Shown piece after piece: positions 48,801-60,740 of a stretch of DNA of 64,000 bases. The notes beneath the pieces are model-generated. The model worked only from the letters and a program-made list of their open reading frames with translations, was not told where the DNA came from and ran no database searches. The stretch is from Steromphala cineraria. Its lineage: Eukaryota > Mollusca > Gastropoda > Trochida > Trochidae. The first letter of the stretch is position 1, and each line of letters begins with the position of its first letter. A program made the position numbers and the translations under genes. The stretch spans positions 34,147,315 to 34,211,314 of the forward strand of contig OU744730.1 of NCBI GenBank assembly GCA_916613615.1. The letters run 5' to 3'.

Positions 48801-51800
48801 ATATTTGATTTTGAAGTTTGCTGAATTAGTATAATCTATATCAATATATGTATAATCTCAAACAGAAATGTTTAGTCTCTAGAAATATTTTTATACTTAA
48901 GCATAGATGTCCTCTACTATCAACAGGGTTAGGAAGAAATGAAATAGGGAAAATGATTACTAAAGCCGAATTGAGGGTAAAAGCTGAGGTAAACATTATA
49001 CTAATCTACATTAAAATTAGTATGCTACTTCTTCCAGACACATCTGTGGAAAAAATAATTATCCGATATTGGAGGGATTAAGAAAACTTATTATCACTAC
49101 AAAGCTTTATCAATTTACCATGAATATCACAATAAGCTAAAAAATTAGTTTATAAAATTTTCCTGTCAAATACCAGAATGTTGTCGTGACATCCAAGATA
49201 AAGGTTTATGTATCCACTTAAGGTATTTAATATTTTTCAGATCCAATGATGGAAAGTGACTGAAATTTTAACAGGGACTGATAACAAATCATGTAAAACA
49301 ATTCTACTTGAAATTACTATAAATCACTGCAAATATTTCCATAATTTCATTCAATAGGATTAGTTTCTACATTCATCACTTGTTAATCCTATCTTATCAA
49401 ATGCACAAGTCCAATCTACAGGGATGACACCAACTATTACTATAAGCGAGGAGCATGGGTAGTATTCTAGTTATTTGGTCAAGTAATTGCCTTAGATCTG
49501 AGCATAGAGCTCTCTGGACTTTCGTATCCCCTGCAAGAAAAACATGATTTATATGATCTCATATCTTGTAGCAACTACCTATGCACAGAGTATATGTTGT
49601 AGGTTTTGTGGACACTCATTATTAAATCATTAGTTTTTCAAATATAGGATTACTGAAATATTGTATTTCCATATTTTCAATTAAGTAAACAGTAACTTTG
49701 CTTAGTCATTCATACAGTTCATACAGCAAATGACAAGATACTTTCAGATAAATAAATGTCATTTGCTATCCATGTATCTGATTCGCTGAACACTGTAACA
49801 GAAATTCAGTTCATACCTGCATAAACTTAATTTCGTGACGTCACATCACATTTAGCCACGCCCATTCACACTTAGCCACGCCCCAAATGACGGAACTATC
49901 CGTAAACAAGTAATGTTTTTTTATGCTGCACCAGTTCGCGAGAGTTCGGTAAAAAGACACAAATTACAAATAGCTAATATCAAATAAATATTTTATAATT
50001 TTTTTGATAAATGGCACAGCTTCATAACAATACACCCGGTCGTTTTCCCTCTCCCGCAGTCGCGACTGTTGCAAGGGGATCGGCCATTGAAACGCCGCAG
50101 TTTCTAGCTTTGTTTCTCAACAAGATTAGAGAACTGTGCCGTTTAACATTAACTTAATTCGATTTGATCTGATTGTGTGTCGTCAAGCTTTTAAGCCACA
50201 TGTATGGCACCTCTAATCGGCTATTTTCATCCCGAAGCAACAGTCGCGAGTTTCTGTTTATGTACAACGGTTGACACTAGGAATGTCAAGGCCACGTGAC
50301 AAGACGTTGCGTGATTCTGTTGTGAATTTTCATTGGCTGGTGAACAAGTCGTAGGCGGAGCTAAAATGATAATGACGTTTTGATTGACATTTTATCTCGC
50401 TCGTTTTGTTGAGAGTGGAATTCGTTCGCGTAAATAGTGCAGTCCTATTTGTTGCATTGTGTTTATTTGGAGCAAACAAACGTATTAAAACATCGAATTT
50501 GTGTATATTTATTTATAAGAATTGACTTCAAAATTTATTAAGTTCATGGAGGTATAAACTTAAAAACCGCTGTGCAAACTTCGCATAAATCCGCTACGCG
50601 GATTTACACAGTTTGCACAGCGGTTTTTGAGTTTATACCTCCATGAACTTAATAAATTTTGAAGTCAATTCTTAAATAAAATAAACTTTTCAAACCTACT
50701 TTAACGCTTCCAAAGACACTCACATAAATTTTTATCAGCCAAAAGGTTTTAAATCAGACGTAACTACAAACCTAAGTTATGTATGAACTATACTTTATTA
50801 ACATAACTTATTTCGCCATACTTACCCTTTTGATAATGACTACATACATATATATACTACTAAGTAGCTACGACACTCAATGCCATATCTGACTCAAACT
50901 CCCTTGCAACAGCCATGCCAAGGTTCCACTACATAGATGCTAGCTCATATACACCTGCACTTCTCTACCCAATAGCAGCTATGCATAGATATAGATAAAG
51001 GTATGTGTATATACAAGAGTGGTTACATGGACCAGCTGAGAGATGTCTCCAGTGTTGGGGCCTTAGGTGCGAGAACTGCAGCAACAGTATCAGTCCTTCC
51101 CTTGTGGTGGGATTGGGAACTATGTCAGGGGGAGAGAACTGCAGCAACAGTATCAGTCCTTCCCTTGTGCTGGGATTGGGAGCAGTCTAAGTAAACCTAG
51201 CCTCAATATTATCCTAAAAAGGCTTAGCAGAGGGTCGCATCAGCACATGTATTGAATTGACCAATCAAAACTCAGCTTACCAAGCCACAATAGTCTGCCT
51301 TCACACATATAACGTTGGAGGGTCATAGGTTGCAGAAGGTCGGCTGACGCGACCCTCTATTAGACCTTTTTAGACTCAGTATAGGAGTGCAACAGATAAT
51401 ATTGAGGCTAGTTTTACTTAGACTGGATTGGGAGCTACATCAGGCGGAAAGCTGATGTACTTCAGTAAATCCCTTACATTCATGAAAATGTCTGAGGAGA
51501 AAAAAAGTTTTGAAGAAAGCCTGCAAACCATCAGCGGCCTTGCATTTTGTTAAAACCTCCAAGTATCAGCTTTAACTAGCACATCTTGGGTGTTTCTCAA
51601 CTGACTTCAAATGAAATCTTATCAAAAGCATGTTGATAAGAGCAATAATGGCAATAACCAGTGTTTAAAATATAGCCCGTCCGCCAGTCCTTGACTGGCT
51701 ACTTTGTGCCAGGACTGGTTACTTTTTGGTCAGGACTGGTACCTTTAAAAAAATTTCTTTATTTTCCCCTAAGCAATTGACCAATTAAGTTTAAGGACAG

Positions 51801-54800
51801 GCTAGGTTTCAAATCTATTTTATACACTGCAATAACTGAGTTGGATGTTATCTCTGAGGAAGGATCTAATCTGGGATGCTTTCTTGGCAGGGATTGTGGG
51901 AACTCATTAATCTGTTTGTTTTGAAGACATCTCTTACATATGATTGGTTAGTCAAAGAGGTGACATGACGTATGATTGCATGATGACTTTAAGTGTAAAG
52001 GGAGACAACTCTTACCTCACAATGGTAGCAGTCAACGTGGAAGTCTTTGTCCATAGAGACAACTCGAACAGTTTCTTCAGTACCCTGGGTAGAAGATGTA
52101 GCAATTTAGCAGTGATTCATTTCAAACACTCAATTTCATTCTTGTCATTAATTTTCCCCTATACAGACCATCAAAGGTTTTTAATTTCACAATTAGAACA
52201 TCCAATAGATGCTTTTGTTCAAAAAGGTCCTGGTTTTGTGTTCTATATTTTCAAAATCCACAAAATGGCATTGTCATGGGCTTCAACAAATTATCTTTAA
52301 ATTTCATTTTAACAAATCAACATCATACAATCAAATTGCTAACAAGTAGTCATGCGAAACATTTGGTAAGTATTCAAGTTAACTTACATCCACAGGAGTA
52401 ATGGCCTGACCACAAGCTGCACATTTCGGAGCGTACACCCTGGAACAATCACATTCAACACATAACATAACAGAACATAACTTATTGATCTGCAGAACTT
52501 CGAAATGAAGACTTGGATGAAAGATAAAAGTTTCAGGGTTAAGAAACAATGGTTACAGAAATTGAAAGCTTAATTGAGTAGTTTTTCTTGTTTGTTTTGT
52601 TTTTTCATTGTTGATATGTCAGCCATCATTCAAATTCTGATATGGTATAAAAGCAAACTGAAGTTTTTAACATTTTAGATTAATTTCATAATACAATATT
52701 CTTATAAATCCCTTTTGCACCTATGATGTAGTTTAAGCCTATAAATAAGTCAACTGGTACCTGTGATAATCAGCCACACAGTATATTTTGTTGTCCACAT
52801 CGATGGTAAAGGGTACCCCGTCAAGGCATTCATTACAGATGCAGCATCGAAAACAGCCGGGGTGGTAAGACTTGCCCATTGCTTGAAGAATCTGAAACAG
52901 GGTTTTTCACTCCTTCAGCATTACAGCATCGAGGTTTACATGATTTAATTGTGATTAGGGTTTTGAGGTGAGGTGAGGTGATTTTGGGTTTAAAGCTGCT
53001 TAAGAGTATTTCATTTATATCACGGCTGCTAGTATTATTGCAGGGAGAAATCCCACAACGCTATTGTGGTTATGCATTGCGATGAAACCTGCGAGCAACA
53101 ATTGGAACAATTTGGGATCTGATTACTATGAAAATGTAACAGAAACTGCAACGTACTTGCATGACATACAATGATTCATAAGTCAAAGCTTTTGTTAGAA
53201 TATTCCTTCAATTGCAAGTAAAGAATATGATCGTTGTTCTATCTGTAATTACATCATGGACATCAAGAACAGATTTGAAGCTTTACCTATAGATGTGACA
53301 TGGACTTCTCAGTTACCTAGTCCGACAAGGAGCAGGATAGATCAGTACACACACTCACCATTTCCATAATGAGATGCCCACACACTACACACTTCTCGGC
53401 AGTCTGCTGGAAACCCGAATACTGAAGAGGACAAACAAGAAATAAGTTAAAAAAGGCTTTGTAGAATAGTCTTACTACTCATCATTAGACAATTAGTCAG
53501 ATTTTTATATCAATACATGTCTTGTTGTAATAATACCAAGCTTTACTACAGACAGTTTTAGTACCAATAGTGCTTAGCATTTGTACCTATCCTTAGTACC
53601 TTAGCATTTGTGCCAGTCCTTTGTACAACAAGTGTTTGCCACTAACATGGCAATGTCCCCCATTGTTTGGACATTGCGATATAATTGTTACAATAAGCTT
53701 GATTCCCTTAGACAATAAGTGCAATGGTTCAAGAAATTCAGTGTTAACAACAGTTTATAAGGTGGACAAAGTGCCATGGTGACCTTGAAAATAAAGTCAA
53801 GGTCATCTAAAGTGACTGATGTCTGTGTAATTCCTTAATGCAGGCTCTGACCAAATTTGAAGACATTTCATTCAGCAGTTCATGAGATATCGAGTAAACA
53901 AGACTTTCAAAAGTGGCCAAAGTGGTGACCTAGAAATAAGGTCAAGGTCACCCAAAATGTCTTTGTGATCCCTCAATGTAGGCTGTGACCAAATTTGAAG
54001 ACATTCAGTGCATCAGTTCATAAGATATAAGATGTTTCAAAAGTGTTCAAAGTACTGTGGTGACCTTGAAAATTAAGGTCAAGGTCATCCAAAGTAACTG
54101 GTATCTGTGTAGTCCCTCAATGTTGACTGTGACCAAATTTGAAAACATTTTGTAAAAGAGATATTGTGCTAAGAGTTTCAAAAGTGGCAAAAGTGCGGAA
54201 ATGACCTTGAAAATATTGTCAAGGTCATCTAAAGTGATTGGTGTCTGCGTAATCCCCCTCTGACATTGGGTTCAGAGGTTCATAAAATAACGCGTTAACA
54301 AGAGTTTAAAAAGTGGCAAAAGTGCCGTAGTGACCTTGAAAACTAGATTAGCGTTTGCGGGATACCGCAAAAGCAGAGCAGCCCCGGAACTTGGGGTTTC
54401 GCCTTACCCTGTTCCGCCTTTTACAGGCCTCACCAAATTGGGAATTTTCTTGTGACCTTGACCTTTGACACTCAAGGTCACACAATCAATGAACACATTT
54501 CATTGAGTATAACATTATTGTAATGAAATAAAGTGTTAAAAATTAAATTAATCCATTTTCTCCATATATGTTGACCTTGCTGTGACCTTGACCTTCGACA
54601 GTTAGACTAACTTAGTACCTAGTAACTTTTTGAAAATGTTGTGCTTCTCAAGAGATAATATATACAAAATCTAAACTTCATAGCACAAAAACTTTTCAAG
54701 TTATTGTGTTTACAAGGAATTGCAATAACTCATATCTTATGACCTTGACCTTTGACCTTCAAGGTCACACAATAATTGAACATTTTTTATTGACAATCAT

Positions 54801-57321
54801 GTATTGATAAAAAGTGATCATAGTTAAAATTAAGCATTTTCGCTAAACCATGCTTAAGTCATGACCTTGCTGTGACCTTGACCTTTGACAGATTGTAGCC
54901 GAAACCTTTTCAAATTTTTTTACTTTTCCAAGGATGATATATACCAAGTTAGAGCTTCATAGCACAAAAACTTTTCAAGTTATCGCGTTTACAAAGAATT
55001 TTGTGGTGATTTTATAACTCGTGACCTTGACCTTTGAACTTGAAAGTGAACATGTCATAATGATTCCCTGGAAGTATTAACATTTAGACATGTTCATGAG
55101 TTCTGAAAAGCTAAATGGGATAAAGTTATACCCCAATTTAGTGCATTTTGTAATAACTCATATCTCATGACCTTGACCTTTGACCTTCAAGGTCACACAA
55201 TCATTGAACACTTTTTATTGAGTATAACAATCATGTATTGATTAAAAGTGTTCTTAGTTAAAATAAAGCATTTTCGCAAAACCATGCTAAAGTCGTGACC
55301 TTGCTGTGACCTTGACCTTTGACGGATTGTAGCCAAAACCTTTTCAAAATTTTCTACTTTTCCAAGGATGATATATACCAAGTTAGAGCTTCATAGCACA
55401 AAAACTTTTCAAGTTATCGCGTTTACAAGGAATTCTTAGAGTGAATACATAATTCGTGACCTTGACCTTTGACCTTGAAAGTGAACGTGTCAAAATCGTT
55501 CCCCCGAGGTATGAGTAGTAAGGTATGAATAAGAGTTCTGGAAAGCTTAGGGGAAAAAAGTTATAGCTAGTAGTACGAATGCGGCGGCGGCGGCGATGGA
55601 AACTTCACAAAAACTGATAGCAGCCCCGTCCTTAGACGGGGCTGCTAATAATGCCATGGTCACCAAAAGTGACTGGTGTCTGCGTAATCCCCCCCAAATG
55701 TAGGCTGTGACCAAATTTGAAGACATTGGGTGCAATGGTTCATGAGATATCGCTTTAACAAGAGTTTCAAGAGTGGTCAAAGTGCCGGTGTGACCTTGAA
55801 AATAAGGACAAGGTCACCAAAAGTGACTGGTGTCTATGTAATCCCCCAAGGTAGGCTTAGACCAAATTTGAAGACATTTGGTGTAATGGTTCATGAGATA
55901 TCGCTTTAACAAGAGTTTCAAGAGTGGTCAAAGTGCCGGTGTGACCTTGAAAATAAGGACAAGGTCACCAAAAGTGACTGGTGTCTATGTAATCCCCCAA
56001 GGTAGGCTTAGACCAAATTTGAAGACATTTGGTGTAATGGTTCATGAGATATCGCTTTAACAAGAGTTTCAAGAGTGGTCAAAGTGCCGGTGTGACCTTG
56101 AAAATAAGGACAAGGTCACCAAAAGTGACTGGTGTCTATGTAATCCCCCAAGGTAGGCTTAGACCAAATTTGAAGACATTTGGTGTAATGGTTCATGAGA
56201 TATCGCTTTAACAAGAGTTTCAAGAGTGGTCAAAGTGCCGGTGTGACCTTGAAAATAAGGACAAGGTCACCAAAAGTGACTGGTGTCTATGTAATCCCCC
56301 AAGGTAGGCTTAGACCAAATTTGAAGACATTTGGTGTAATGGTTCATGAGATATCGCTTTAACAAGAGTTTCAAGAGTGGTCAAAGTGCCGGTGTGACCT
56401 TGAAAATAAGGTCATGGTCACCAAAAGTGACTGGTGTCTACGTAATCCCCCAAGGTAGGCTTAGACCAAATTTGAAGACATTTGGTGTAATGGTTAACAA
56501 TAATCCAGACTGCTGCTGCTGAATACAATGTCCCTCGCCATATTTGCATTGGTCCTTTGTACCATAAGTGTTTAGTATTTGCATTGGTTCTTTGTACAAT
56601 AAGTGTTTAGGATTTGTACCTATCCTTTGTATCAACCGTCTAAACATTTGTGCATGTCCATAATAACAACAGTGCTAAACATTTATGTCTATCCTTAGTA
56701 CAAGTAGTACTTAGCAATTGTGCTCGTACTAAGGACCAAGTTTGCCCAACTATAGTGGCAATAAGGCTAAATTTAGTTCAAATAGAGCCAAATGCCTAAT
56801 GTATATAACAGCTTTAGTATTACCACAATTACAAACTGCCTTGTTCCTGGACACACAGGTATAAAGCAAACAAGAGCATGTTGTCTCTAGCAGAGTGAGT
56901 AGTCCAGTATTTGATCTATTCCTGACTGTGAGAGACCGGTCCTCCACCTGATGGACCTGGTGAGTATTTCACTCATATTGTGGCTGCTAATATTATTGCA
57001 GGGAGAAAGCCTGCAACACAACTGAGGCTATGAAATGCAGTGAAACCTGGGAGCATTGGCTGGAACTAGCGAACCATGGGTGGTACTACGCTGAAATTCA
57101 GTGTAGCATTGTAACCAAACCTGACTGCATGTAGAACAGTTCTCTACGGCAGACAAAGATGCCGAGCCCCTGATGGGAATGCGAACCACTGACCTGATCG
57201 GAAGCTGAACTCGCTGACCACTGTAATGTAATGAGATTTGTTGGTATACTTACTAAATAATCTTCTTCACAATAAACCTTCCCATGGACGTTGTAGAAAG
57301 CTTTTCCTCGGAGAGTTCTCC
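45890..57321 (-). CDS. AJUBA: Ajuba/LIMD1/WTIP-family LIM protein, C-terminal 256 residues
   Basis: Exons in coding order: 57254-57321, 53359-53421, 52761-52891, 52388-52439, 52016-52084, 45890-46279. All joins are GT/AG and keep frame. The first in-window exon carries the end of LIM1 ([20 protein letters not shown]). LIM2 starts [11 protein letters not shown] and continues [23 protein letters not shown]3 starts [13 protein letters not shown], with [17 protein letters not shown] and [14 protein letters not shown]. The order and the [10 protein letters not shown] linker are typical of Ajuba-family proteins, which act at adherens junctions and in Hippo signalling through Warts/LATS. A tail of about 93 residues after LIM3 holds PPQY (45959-45970) and ends ITDL, a class I PDZ-ligand shape. 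The Pro-rich N terminus and the start of LIM1 are not in the window. Confidence 0.93.
47700..48405. repeat. 145-bp tandem repeat within a bounded element
   Basis: Units spaced 145 bp (CACAGGGCC at 47906, 48051, 48196) share ACCAAAGCTACAATTTATAA, CCTCACTAGTCAAGGAGTC and TCTGGAGAAGAAGATGAAAA. The block begins TTGGCTCTGTAGCTCATCAG and ends in a GGAC microsatellite and GGCCAGATGAGCTAAAA. AGCTCATC at the left end is inverted relative to GATGAGCT at the right, which suggests a mobile unit that carries the tandem array. Confidence 0.75.
50517..50672. mobile_element. foldback element in the LIM gene intron
   Basis: The left arm AAGAATTGACTTCAAAATTT runs on through GGAGGTATAAACT and AACCGCTGTGCAAACT, and is matched by its complement to 50672. 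The centre is ATCCGCTACGCGGAT. The arms are about 70 bp with few mismatches, so nearly the whole 156 bp folds into one hairpin. Confidence 0.75.
51068..51182. repeat. 63-bp direct tandem duplication
   Basis: GAGAACTGCAGCAACAGTAT plus CAGTCCTTCCCTTGTG and GGGATTGGGA occurs twice, 63 bp apart. A further diverged continuation lies right of the MITE at 51426, which shows the MITE landed inside the array. Confidence 0.8.
51183..51425. mobile_element. 243-bp MITE with 9-bp target duplication
   Basis: The left end reads CAGTCTAAGTAAACCTAGCC and is complemented on the right (about 31 bp, ending near GATAATATT). GATTGGGAG flanks both sides (51174-51182 and 51426-51434). A 9-bp duplication fits Mutator-like or Merlin elements. 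No coding capacity. Confidence 0.8.
53005..53120 (-). repeat. SINE copy 2 (truncated)
   Basis: The phrases CGGCTGCTAGTATTATTGCA, GGGAGAAATCC and GAAACCTGCGAGCA match the bodies of the SINE copies at 20850 and 56955. The tRNA-related end is missing. It lies between two LIM gene exons. Confidence 0.6.
53625..56500. repeat. 151-bp tandem repeat array, interrupted by a Helitron-like element
   Basis: The right part has units exactly 151 bp apart (TGACCTTGAAAATAAGGAC at 55791, 55942, 56093, 56244; next at 56395), nearly identical. The left part (53625-54342) has about five diverged units. Each unit has TGACCTTGAAAATAAGG then CAAGGTCACCAAAAGTGACT, GACCAAATTTGAAGACATT and TCATGAGATATCGC. Copy C of the Helitron-like element occupies 54343-55648. 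The array lies in an intron of the LIM gene. Confidence 0.9.
54343..55648. mobile_element. Helitron-like element, copy C (full length, 1306 bp)
   Basis: It is almost identical to copy B along its length and has the same CTAG start, both hairpins and a CTAA end. Removing it joins TTGAAAA to TAATGCC, which matches the length and most bases of the host 151-bp unit (TTGAAAATAAGG). The insertion is therefore between A and T with no duplicated bases. A short internal deletion (about 54793) and a shorter GCG tract distinguish it from copy B. Confidence 0.85.
56955..57235 (-). repeat. tRNA-derived SINE, copy 3
   Basis: On the minus strand it begins with a tRNA-like part (GTGGTTCGCATTCCCATCAG near 57170-57190 as B box), followed by the shared body ending GCAATAATATTAGCAGCC. 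It is immediately upstream of the splice donor at 57253 of the LIM gene's first in-window exon. Confidence 0.65.
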
Positions 57322-58332
57322 CTGCAAAAAAGTTTCAAAAATTAGTTCATATACAATATACATACATATTCTACTTTGAAGTTCAAATTTAATATACAAA
57401 CAGTCACTTTCTGCTTTTGAAGTTTCACTATCAAAACTTACAATGGAATGTGTGAGATGTTTGATTTATTAAAACTGTAGAGTGTTGTATTTATTTCAGG
57501 TCAAAAAAGAATTTAAATGAGAATCAATGCTCCATAATTTCTTCTTAAAATAAGATAATATGTCACAATAAAGGAAAAACATAAATTCTTTTTCATTCTT
57601 CAAATTGTCTGAACAAAGAACATTTCATAAAACAAATTTCACTAATGATTATCATTGTTTGGTTACTATAATTGAATGAGGACCTATTTGGTAATGCAAA
57701 GTCAACAAATGAAAACAACAATATCACAATGGAATAAAAGAAATTCATTATCATAACATGTGAAAAATCCATTTGAATATAATCCTTCCCCGCATGATAA
57801 CCGAGCACATCGTAACTAGGGGCTTAGTGTCCGGTCTTACAGGTCTTATGTTGAATCAACCAGCAATGCCTTGTCAAGTTTTACGACTTTCTTCGCCAAG
57901 ACTCGCCATCAAGATTACCACCAGCCCATGCCATCTATTTTCTGGCTACTTTTTATGGGACATAAACTGAACTGCATTTAAAGTCACATTGTTGAAATAC
58001 CTGTGATCTTAGATGTGCAACAATGTTTGAATATCAATGAAGTATACAGTAAACAGGGTAGATCACATAAGGAATGTTCAGTCTTCTCAAGAAAATTGCC
58101 TTGGAATTTGATTTACCAGTGCTAATATGTGTAGTTCTGTTGAAAATCAATACTCAGCCCTTTTTTCAGCTGCTTAAAATAGTGGCTGATGCAACTAACT
58201 ACTGTGCTACCCAGGCCTGGCATAATGAAGATAATTATGATGGCAGTTGACCTCTGACCTTACTGTCTACGTCTATCTGTGATAGTTTTCTGGTTCACAA
58301 CTCTTGTACACAAAGCACATACTATCTGGTTG
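57322..58332. other. LIM gene intron sequence
   Basis: No exon, repeat boundary or RNA gene was recognised. The open frame at 57773-57970 lacks splice context and family resemblance. Confidence 0.4.
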
Positions 58333-58750
58333 CTTGATCAGACTGCAGGCACCCAGACAGTTAGAGGCTGCTTGATCAGACTGCAGGCACCCAGACAGTT
58401 AGAGGCTGCTTGATCAGACTGCAGGCACCCAGACAGTTAGAGGCTGCTTGATCAGACTGCAGGCACCCAGACAGTTAGAGGCTGCTTGATCAGACTGCAG
58501 GCACCCAGACAGTTAGAGGCTGCTTGATCAGACTGCAGGCACCCAGACAGTTAGAGGCTGCTTGATCAGACTGCAGGCACCCAGACAGTTAGAGGCTGCT
58601 TGATCAGACTGCAGGCACCCAGACAGTTAGAGGCTGCTTGATCAGACTGCAGGCACCCAGACAGTTAGAGGCTGCTTGATCAGACTGCAGGCACCCAGAC
58701 AGTTAGAGGCTGCTTGATCAGACTGCAGGCACCCAGACAGTTAGAGGCTG
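58333..58750. repeat. perfect 38-bp minisatellite, 11 units
   Basis: Eleven head-to-tail copies of a 38-bp unit (CTTGATCAGACTGCAGGCAC then CCAGACAGTTAGAGGCTG) show no differences on reading. The palindromes TGATCA and CTGCAG occur in each unit. This homogeneity indicates recent expansion, or an assembly effect. Confidence 0.95.
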
Positions 58751-58984
58751 CTGGTACTCACTGCAACCTGCTCTAAGTGATCTTAATGGGGAAATATTCA
58801 CTTAAAATGCAGGGTGCAGATCCTAATCACTGTCTGCCTGGGGGTTCCTACATAGTACTTAGGGTACAGGAAAACAACATATCTTGATTACCATTGTGAC
58901 CTGTATTTGTCAAAACATGACTATCTACACACTCTGAAAAACTTGAAATTATTTTTTGATATGCTCATCGTGAAATGACAAATA

Positions 58985-60740
58985 TCCTCTAAGAATTACT
59001 GTATAGAGACTGAGAGGCTGAGAAAGGCTAGAGGCTAGGACACAGCGAGTTCCAGCATCAGAGCCCTCTGTGACTGAGAGACTGAGAGAGGTTAGAGGCT
59101 AGGACACAGCGAGTTCCAGCATCAGAGCCCTCTGTGACTGAGAGACTGAGAGAGGCTAGAGGCTAGGACACAGTGAGTTTCAGCATCAGAGCCCTCTGTA
59201 ACTGAGAGACTGAGAAAGGTTCAAGGATAGAGGAGAGGACACAGTGAGTTCCAGCAACAAAGCCCTCTGTGACTGAGAGACTGAGAGAGGCTAGAGGCTA
59301 GGACACAGCGAGTTCCAGCATCAGAGCCCTCTGTAACTGAGAGACTGAGAAAGGTTCAAGGATAGAGGAGAGGACACAGTGAGTTCCAGCATCAGAGCCC
59401 TCTGTGACTGAGAGACTGAGAGAGGTTAGAGGCTAGGACACAGCGAGTTCCAGCATCAGAGCCCTCTGTGACTGTGACTGAGAGACTGAGAGACTGGAGA
59501 CTGAGAGACTGAGAGACTGAGAGAGGCTAGAGGCTAGGACACAGCGAGTTCCAGCATCAGAGCCCTCTGTGACTGAGAGACTGAGAGAGGTTAGAGGCTA
59601 GGACACAGTGAGTTCCAGCATCAAAGCCCTCTGTGACTGTGACTGAGAGACTGAGAGACTGAGAGACTGAAAGACTGAGAGAGGCTAGAGGCTAGGACAC
59701 AGCGAGTTCCAGCATCAGAGCCCTCTGTGACTGAGAGACTGAGAGAGGTTAGAGGCTAGGACACAGTGAGTTCCAGCATCAAAGCCCTCTGTGACTGTGA
59801 CTGAGAGACTGAGAGACTGAGAGACTGAAAGACTGAGAGAGGATAGAGGCTAGGACACAGCGAGTTCCAGCAACAAAGCCCTCTGTGACTGAGAGACTGA
59901 GAGAGGTTAGAGGAGAGGACACAGCGAGTTCCAGCAACAAAGCCCTCTGTGACTGAAAGACTGAGAGAGGTTAGAGGAGAGGACACAGCGAGTTCCAGCA
60001 ACAAAGCCCTCTGTGACTGAAAGACTGAGAGAGGTTAGAGGAGAGGACACAGCGAGTTCCAGCAACAAAGCCCTCTGTGACTGTGACTGAGAGACTGAGA
60101 GACTGAGAGACTGAAAGACTGAGAGAGGCTAGAGGCTAGGACACAGCGAGTTCCAGCATCAGAGCCCTCTGTGACTGAGAGACTGAGAGAGGTTAAAGGA
60201 GAGGACACAGCGAGTTCCAGCATCAGAGCCCTCTGTGACTGAGAGACTGAGAAAGGTTCAAGGATAGAGGAGAGGACACAGTGAGTTCCAGCATCAAAGC
60301 CCTCTGTGACTGAGTGACCGAGAGAGGTTAGAGGCTAGGACACAGTGAGTTCCAGCATCAGAGCCCTCTGTAACTGAGAGACTGAGAAAGGTTCAAGGAT
60401 AGAGGAGAGGACACAGTGAGTTCCAGCATCAGAGCCCTCTCTGACTGAGAGACTGAGAGAGGTTAGAGGCTAGGACACAGCGAGTTCCAGCATCAGAGCC
60501 CTCTGTAACTGAGAGACTGAGAAAGGTTCAAGGATAGAGGAGAGGACACAGTGAGTTCCAGCATCAAAGCCCTCTGTGACTGAGTGACTGAGAGACTGAG
60601 AGAGGTTAGAGGATAGAGGACAGGACACAGTGAGTCCCAGCATCAAAGCCCTCTGTGACTGTGACTGAGAGACTGAGAGACTGAGAATGAAAGACTGAGA
60701 GAGACTAGAGGCTTGGACACAGTGAGTCCCAACATTCGAG
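58985..60740. repeat. 62-64 bp minisatellite with internal GAGACT expansions
   Basis: More than 20 units share AGGACACAGCGAGTTCCAGC, ATCAGAGCCCTCTGTGACTG and GAGAGACTGAGAGAGG. They are spaced about 62-64 bp at the left end and longer where the 8-bp GAGACTGA motif is repeated or where AAGGATAGAGGAG replaces GGCTAG. Minus-strand open frames here only read the repeat. Confidence 0.9.

Larger units (their letters stand above)
46280..52015 (-). other. large last intron of the LIM gene
   Basis: The 5.7-kb intron holds the 145-bp repeat block (47700-48405), a foldback (50517-50672), a MITE (51183-51425) and a CpG-containing segment at about 49830-50350. The last includes TGACGTCA at 49836-49843 and inverted GTCGCGACTGTTGC (about 50060) and GCAACAGTCGCGA (about 50237). 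No exon was recognised. The CpG segment could be a repeat or an internal regulatory region; the sequence does not decide. Confidence 0.5.

Noticed and set aside
49836..49843. TGACGTCA as a CRE in an internal promoter of the LIM gene
   Set aside because: A single 8-mer in a segment that looks repeat-like; no exon or start context nearby.
58333..58750. Regular 38-bp repeats as a CRISPR array
   Set aside because: The copies are directly abutting with no unique spacers, in an intron of an animal gene.
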